From NCBI GenBank assembly GCA_003453555.1, contig DMLA01000071.1:1-9567 (forward strand): DNA of 9,567 nucleotides, in the 5' to 3' direction. Under the pieces are notes generated by a model that ran no database searches, was not told where the DNA came from, and saw nothing but the letters and a program-made list of their open reading frames with translations. Source of the stretch: Chloroflexota bacterium. Lineage in GTDB: Bacteria; Chloroflexota; Anaerolineae; UBA7937. A program made the position numbers and the translations under genes. How positions within the stretch are numbered: position 1 is the stretch's first letter; each line of letters begins with the position of its first letter. Below, one piece after another: positions 6,001 to 9,567 of the stretch.

Positions 6001-8345
6001 GGGGCGCTGAGCAGCATGGCGATGAGGTTGGCCAGTCTCCCCGCGGCTTCCACTTTTCGGGGATCGATCTTATCGAAGGTATCTTCAGGGGTTAGGCTAT
6101 CTCCTTCCATCCCTGCTCTGGTGAGGACGAGGGAGGGGTACTCCTCGGCGCGAAAGTAAAGGATAGAGGAGACCCGTGACACCCTGGTGGGGACCCGGAG
6201 TTTGCTGGCGCCCCTTTGGGCTACCGAGAGGAGGCCGGAAGGGGCATCCCTGTCCAGGCGTATAGCGTTACCCTCCCCTTGGCCCAGGGCATCCAATTGA
6301 AGTACAGCCAGGGTGGCATCAGGTGGGTAGGGCAAAACGGGGTGTCGAGCGTAATACCGGGCTCCCCCCTCGCTCCAGGCTAGGAAGACCACCGATCTTT
6401 TGGGTTCGAACCCCTGCTCATACCAGGTACGGGCTATCTCCATGAGGATGGCCACGCCAGAGGCGTTCTCGTTGGCTCCAGGGTAAAGGGTTCCGTCTGG
6501 ATCGCGGCCCGGCCCATTGTAATGGGCTGCCAGGACCACGATTTGGCTTCTCAGTTCCTCATCTACGCCGGGGATCATCCCCAGGATGTTGATGCCCACC
6601 GCGTTCTGGACGATATCTATACGGTGGCTAAGGCGCACTCGGATATTCGTCTCCAGGATAGGTACCGGCTGGGCGGGGAGGCTCTTCCTCAACTGGGCTA
6701 CCGTCTGGCCGGTGCTTCTAAGCAGCCTATTGGCTGCGCTCTCGGAGATGTTCAGCCAGGGGCCCGACCAATGCCGGTCAGGAGCGATGGAGTAGGGCTC
6801 ATCATCTTGAAAGAAGGAGGGTCTCTTCTGCCAAAGGGGGTAATCGTCGGGCACTACGGTCAATATGCCCCTCACCTCGAATAGTTGCAGATCACGGGGC
6901 CAAACCATATAGTTCTCGGCGATGAGGAGTAGCACCTTGCCCCTCGCCGCCTCACGAGAGGGGAGTGACCAACCTGGGGTGACTAGCAGTTCTCCCTCCG
7001 CCTGGCCGCCGCCGGAATACCCCTTCTCGGCGAAATCGGCCCGGTAGGTGAAACCCTCTACCACCCTACCGGCTTCGTCGAGCAGGGAGAGGGTTGGTAA
7101 CTCCAAAAGATCCACCCTAACCTTGGGGTAGGTTTGGAAGTAAGTGGGGCGGAGGTTTACGGGGATAGGTTGGACGCCGGCGGCTTTCAGTTGTGTGGCG
7201 ATATACTGGGCTGCCGCCGTTTGGCCTGGGGTGCCGGCCAGTCGCCCATCCATCTCCGGGCTGGAGAGAGCCTCTATGTCCCCCATCGCTCGCTGAGTAT
7301 TGAACCGTTTGGCCAGAGAGGCGTATTGGGCTTCTTGTCCTGTGCCGGCCAAGACGGACCTGGTGACCAGGAATACCACCACCAAGGCCACGGCTAGCCT
7401 GCCGAAGGAGATGCTGGCTACGTTGAACCTGGTGCGCTCGAAGAAACTTTGCAACCCCATACCTAAGAGGTTGAAGCCTAGGATAGCGACGAAGAAGGCT
7501 AGAGCGGGGAAGAAGGGCACCCAAAAAGCGGTTCGGAAGTACCGCCAGGTATTCCCTAACATAGCCCCCCATTCCGGGGAGTCGAAATAGTGGAGAAGTG
7601 ATGAGGCATCGACGCTTTCCACCCTAACGCCACCCCCTACGAAGACCCCCACAAACCCTAACTCCGCCAGGATGAGAAGGGCTGCTCCCATTTCTAGGGA
7701 AGCCAAGGCCAGAAGGGAGGGTAGCATGTTGGGGAGGGCGTGGCGGGTAAGTATGCCTAGGGAGCCTAGTCCTATAGCCCGAGCCCCCTCGATGAAAGGT
7801 TTCTCCTTGAGGACCATCACCTCGCTCCGCACATATTGGGCTATCTCTGTCCATCCCACCAGGCACAAGGCCACGATGAAAGTGGATTGGCCCTTCCTTA
7901 TACCCAAAGCGTAGATGAGAGCGATCCCCAGAATGAGGGTGGGGAAGGCGGAGATATATCCCGCCAGGCTCAAAATAGCACGGTCGATGAGACTATCTCG
8001 GTTCCAACCGGCGATGGTCCCTAAAACGGAGCCGGTTATCACCCGAGCCAGGGTGACCGCGGCAGCGATGGCTAGGGTTTGGGAAGCGCCGTAGATGAGG
8101 AGACTCAAGAGGTCCCTGCCTAGAGGGTCTGAGCCCAAAGGGAAGAGGCTTGAGGGCGGAAAAGGCGCTACGCTCCATTCGCCGCCCACTACCCGTACCC
8201 TGTCTATTCGCAGAGCCTCCCGAGGGAGAAAGTGGGGACCGATGGCGGCGGCGAGCAGGAGAAAGAGCACCAACCCTCCGCCTAGAAGGAGAGGGGCGTT
8301 GGTCAATCCGTGCCTTAGCCGCCATCTTAGACTCATGCTTTTCAT
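5997..8345 (-). CDS. DppC/OppC-type ABC permease fused to an M28-peptidase-like domain
   Basis: This 782-residue membrane fusion protein begins with a complete peptide/nickel-type permease: TM1 at about 16-36; FPLGSDPLGRDLLSLLIYG at 68-86; the cytoplasmic EAA loop EGARAIGLGS...RHALPN at 186-206, which docks the ATPase; and SPEWGAML...FNLLGMGLQSFF at 256-302, where such proteins normally end. A seventh membrane helix (about 313-333) follows, then an M28-like region: EMDGRLAGTPGQTAAAQYIATQL (364-386), a PA-like insert (about 440-520) and AAHYNGPG...YPGANENASGVA (606-632). Canonical permease topology puts this C-terminal part outside the cell. Catalytic residues look degenerate: the M28 Asp ligand is Glu626, the Glu-Glu pair is SEGG (658-661), and the final His is absent near 749-756. 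ATG 8345 overlaps the upstream stop as ATGA; the frame stays open upstream but there it only shadows that gene. Confidence 0.85.
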   Translation of the reverse strand: MKSMSLRWRLRHGLTNAPLLLGGGLVLFLLLAAAIGPHFLPREALRIDRVRVVGGEWSVAPFPPSSLFPLGSDPLGRDLLSLLIYGASQTLAIAAAVTLARVITGSVLGTIAGWNRDSLIDRAILSLAGYISAFPTLILGIALIYALGIRKGQSTFIVALCLVGWTEIAQYVRSEVMVLKEKPFIEGARAIGLGSLGILTRHALPNMLPSLLALASLEMGAALLILAELGFVGVFVGGGVRVESVDASSLLHYFDSPEWGAMLGNTWRYFRTAFWVPFFPALAFFVAILGFNLLGMGLQSFFERTRFNVASISFGRLAVALVVVFLVTRSVLAGTGQEAQYASLAKRFNTQRAMGDIEALSSPEMDGRLAGTPGQTAAAQYIATQLKAAGVQPIPVNLRPTYFQTYPKVRVDLLELPTLSLLDEAGRVVEGFTYRADFAEKGYSGGGQAEGELLVTPGWSLPSREAARGKVLLLIAENYMVWPRDLQLFEVRGILTVVPDDYPLWQKRPSFFQDDEPYSIAPDRHWSGPWLNISESAANRLLRSTGQTVAQLRKSLPAQPVPILETNIRVRLSHRIDIVQNAVGINILGMIPGVDEELRSQIVVLAAHYNGPGRDPDGTLYPGANENASGVAILMEIARTWYEQGFEPKRSVVFLAWSEGGARYYARHPVLPYPPDATLAVLQLDALGQGEGNAIRLDRDAPSGLLSVAQRGASKLRVPTRVSRVSSILYFRAEEYPSLVLTRAGMEGDSLTPEDTFDKIDPRKVEAAGRLANLIAMLLSAP

Positions 8346-9244
8346 CTTACCGAGGCTCTCAACTTGGGGTCGAACCGACGGTAGAGGATCTCTAGAGCCA
8401 GGTTGACCAGTAGGAAGGTAACCCCTAGGGAGAGGACGAGGCCTGTCACCGCTCGCGCATCGAACCACCTGAGAGATCTTAGGAGTTGCAAACCTACCCC
8501 TGGCCAACTGAAGAAGTACTCCACTACGGGAAGGACGCTCAACGACTGGCGTATAGATACCCCCAAAGAGGTGAGGATGGGGATGGCTGCGTTGCTGAAG
8601 GCATGGCGAAGAAGGATGGCCCAAGCGCCCAGCCCCTTGGCGTGGGCGGTACGCATATACTCTTTCTCCAAGACATCAGAGAGGGTTATGTAGGTCAGGC
8701 GGGCGATTCGGGCTGTAGGGGCAGCCGCTAGGGCCAGGGCGGGAAGGAGGAGATGTCTATCCCAGCCGAAGCCGAAGAGGGGCAAGAGGCGTACCCCGGT
8801 GCTCTTGTAGAAGAGGAGTTCCGCTATCTGGAGGAGCATGGCCACGAAGAAACTGGGAGCCGAGATGCCAAGGATGGAGGTTGTCACCACAACCGGTGAG
8901 AGGCGACTGTGCCGCTTCAGGGCAGCCAAGGTCCCCAGGGGAACGCCCACCAGGGCGGCTAAAAAGAGTGCTACCAAGAGCAACCCCATCGACTTGGGGT
9001 AGGTGCGGGCTAAGAGTGTGGTGGTGGGCTCCATCCGATATCGAGAGGCGATGGCCATCCCCAGGTCACCATGGATAGCGTCCCAGAGGTATTCACCGCT
9101 CCCGGTGAGGGCCTCCTTCGCCGTATCTAGAAGCGGGGCCTCTCCTCCTGAGGCGGCCATATGCACCACCAGAAGGCAGGTGAATATGATGGCCACGATC
9201 ATAAGAAAGGTGAAAGCCAGCCGGCGGGTCAAGAAACGGATCAT
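8342..9244 (-). CDS. DppB/OppB-type ABC transporter permease
   Basis: This 300-residue inner-membrane permease of a peptide/nickel-type importer would pair with the DppC-like half encoded directly downstream. It has TM1 at about 9-30; a shortened first extracellular loop containing the GDLGMAI element (59-65); the ATPase-docking EAA loop EYMRTAHAKGLGAWAILLRH (195-214) followed by AFSNAAIPILTS; and the family-typical VEYFFSWPGVG (241-251). The C-terminus RRFDPKLR is also typical. Loop 1 lacks much of the usual LGLD-type stretch, making the protein slightly short for the family. The ATG lies five bases after the dedA stop, with a GAGGGAAGAG purine stretch at the dedA end as a likely ribosome binding site. 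Its TGA overlaps the next ATG. No ATPase or substrate-binding protein gene is visible nearby. Confidence 0.9.
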   Translation of the reverse strand: MIRFLTRRLAFTFLMIVAIIFTCLLVVHMAASGGEAPLLDTAKEALTGSGEYLWDAIHGDLGMAIASRYRMEPTTTLLARTYPKSMGLLLVALFLAALVGVPLGTLAALKRHSRLSPVVVTTSILGISAPSFFVAMLLQIAELLFYKSTGVRLLPLFGFGWDRHLLLPALALAAAPTARIARLTYITLSDVLEKEYMRTAHAKGLGAWAILLRHAFSNAAIPILTSLGVSIRQSLSVLPVVEYFFSWPGVGLQLLRSLRWFDARAVTGLVLSLGVTFLLVNLALEILYRRFDPKLRASVR

Positions 9245-9249
9245 AGAGG

Positions 9250-9567
9250 CTATTCTCTTCCCTCTTCGAGGGTCGCCGTTACCTCGTCCCTATTCCGTTT
9301 CAGATGTCGGTAGAAAAAGAGGGCGACCAAAGCCAGGAGGGCGATGGCGATGGGGATGTCGAAGGGACGCATCAGTTCCCGCACTTCTCGCCAATGCTCG
9401 CCGAAGAAGTATCCTGCTCCTCCCAATGCTATGCACCATATAAAAGAGCCGATGAAGGTGAAGAGCGTGAATTTGCGGAAATTCATGCGGGCCACTCCCG
9501 CAGGCAGGGAGATGAAAGTACGGACGATGGGCAGAAGGCGGGAGAAGAAGGCGGTATGTTCTCCGTA
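9250..9567 (-). CDS. DedA family membrane protein, C-terminal 105 residues (cut by window edge)
   Basis: The visible part starts at the right edge with YGEHTAFFSRLLPIVRTFIS followed by LPAGVARMNFRKF. This is the DedA/SNARE-associated signature: FFxRxxPxxR with two conserved arginines, then PAG-x-x-x-M. It is followed by two membrane segments (TLFTFIGSFIWCIALGGAGYFFG and IPIAIALLALVALFFY) and a charged tail. DedA proteins are membrane transporters that have been linked to recycling of undecaprenyl phosphate or phospholipid flipping and to membrane homeostasis. The exact substrate here is unknown. The frame is open through the edge, so the real start lies outside. The stop TAG is five bases before the DppB-like start, so dedA and the two permease genes probably form one operon. 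Confidence 0.9.
   Translation of the reverse strand, partial: YGEHTAFFSRLLPIVRTFISLPAGVARMNFRKFTLFTFIGSFIWCIALGGAGYFFGEHWREVRELMRPFDIPIAIALLALVALFFYRHLKRNRDEVTATLEEGRE

Noticed and set aside
8346..8624. N-terminal extension of 93 residues on the permease-M28 frame
   Set aside because: It overlaps the conserved coding sequence of the DppB-like gene in another frame and is Pro/Arg/Ser-rich with no permease-like features. The ATG at 8345 overlaps the upstream stop as ATGA and begins a normal DppC N-terminus.

Overview
The window looks like a compact stretch of chromosome from a thermophilic, deep-branching bacterium. My best guess is Chloroflexota or a comparable lineage; this is inference. Reasons: a class V (archaeal-type) fructose-1,6-bisphosphate aldolase/phosphatase, which in bacteria occurs mainly in thermophilic or early-branching groups; frequent AGG/AGA arginine and ATA isoleucine codons in a GC-rich sequence; and very tight gene packing. 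No rRNA, tRNA, CRISPR array, insertion sequence, integrase or phage gene was seen.

Plus strand, 1-5324. The C-terminal tail of an unrecognised gene (3-113) is followed by the FBP aldolase/phosphatase gene (143-1249), a key enzyme of gluconeogenesis. After a GC-rich hairpin comes a PrsW-type intramembrane metalloprotease (about 1303-2418). It overlaps by 4 bases (ATGA) with a 12-TM major facilitator transporter (2415-3641). A 255-base gap (3642-3896) contains no intact gene but has open-frame pieces that look like a broken small ORF. A second, unrelated MFS transporter (3897-5324) resembles the SLC45/sucrose type and has two extra central membrane segments.

Minus strand, 9567-5332. This reads right to left: a DedA-family membrane protein cut by the window edge (9250-9567), a DppB/OppB-type ABC permease (8342-9244), and a DppC/OppC-type ABC permease (5997-8345). 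The last is fused in frame, through a seventh membrane segment, to a PA-like insert and an M28-peptidase-like domain. A LemA-family protein (5332-5925) follows, probably with its own promoter. The two gene groups meet tail to tail with only seven bases between the stop codons at 5324 and 5332, under a small hairpin.

The most notable element is the permease-M28 fusion. The topology places the peptidase-like domain outside the cell, where substrate reaches a peptide importer. However, several M28 metal and catalytic positions appear substituted or missing. It may therefore be a pseudo-peptidase serving as a tethered binding or receptor domain rather than a hydrolase. No substrate-binding protein or ATPase gene lies within the window next to these permeases.
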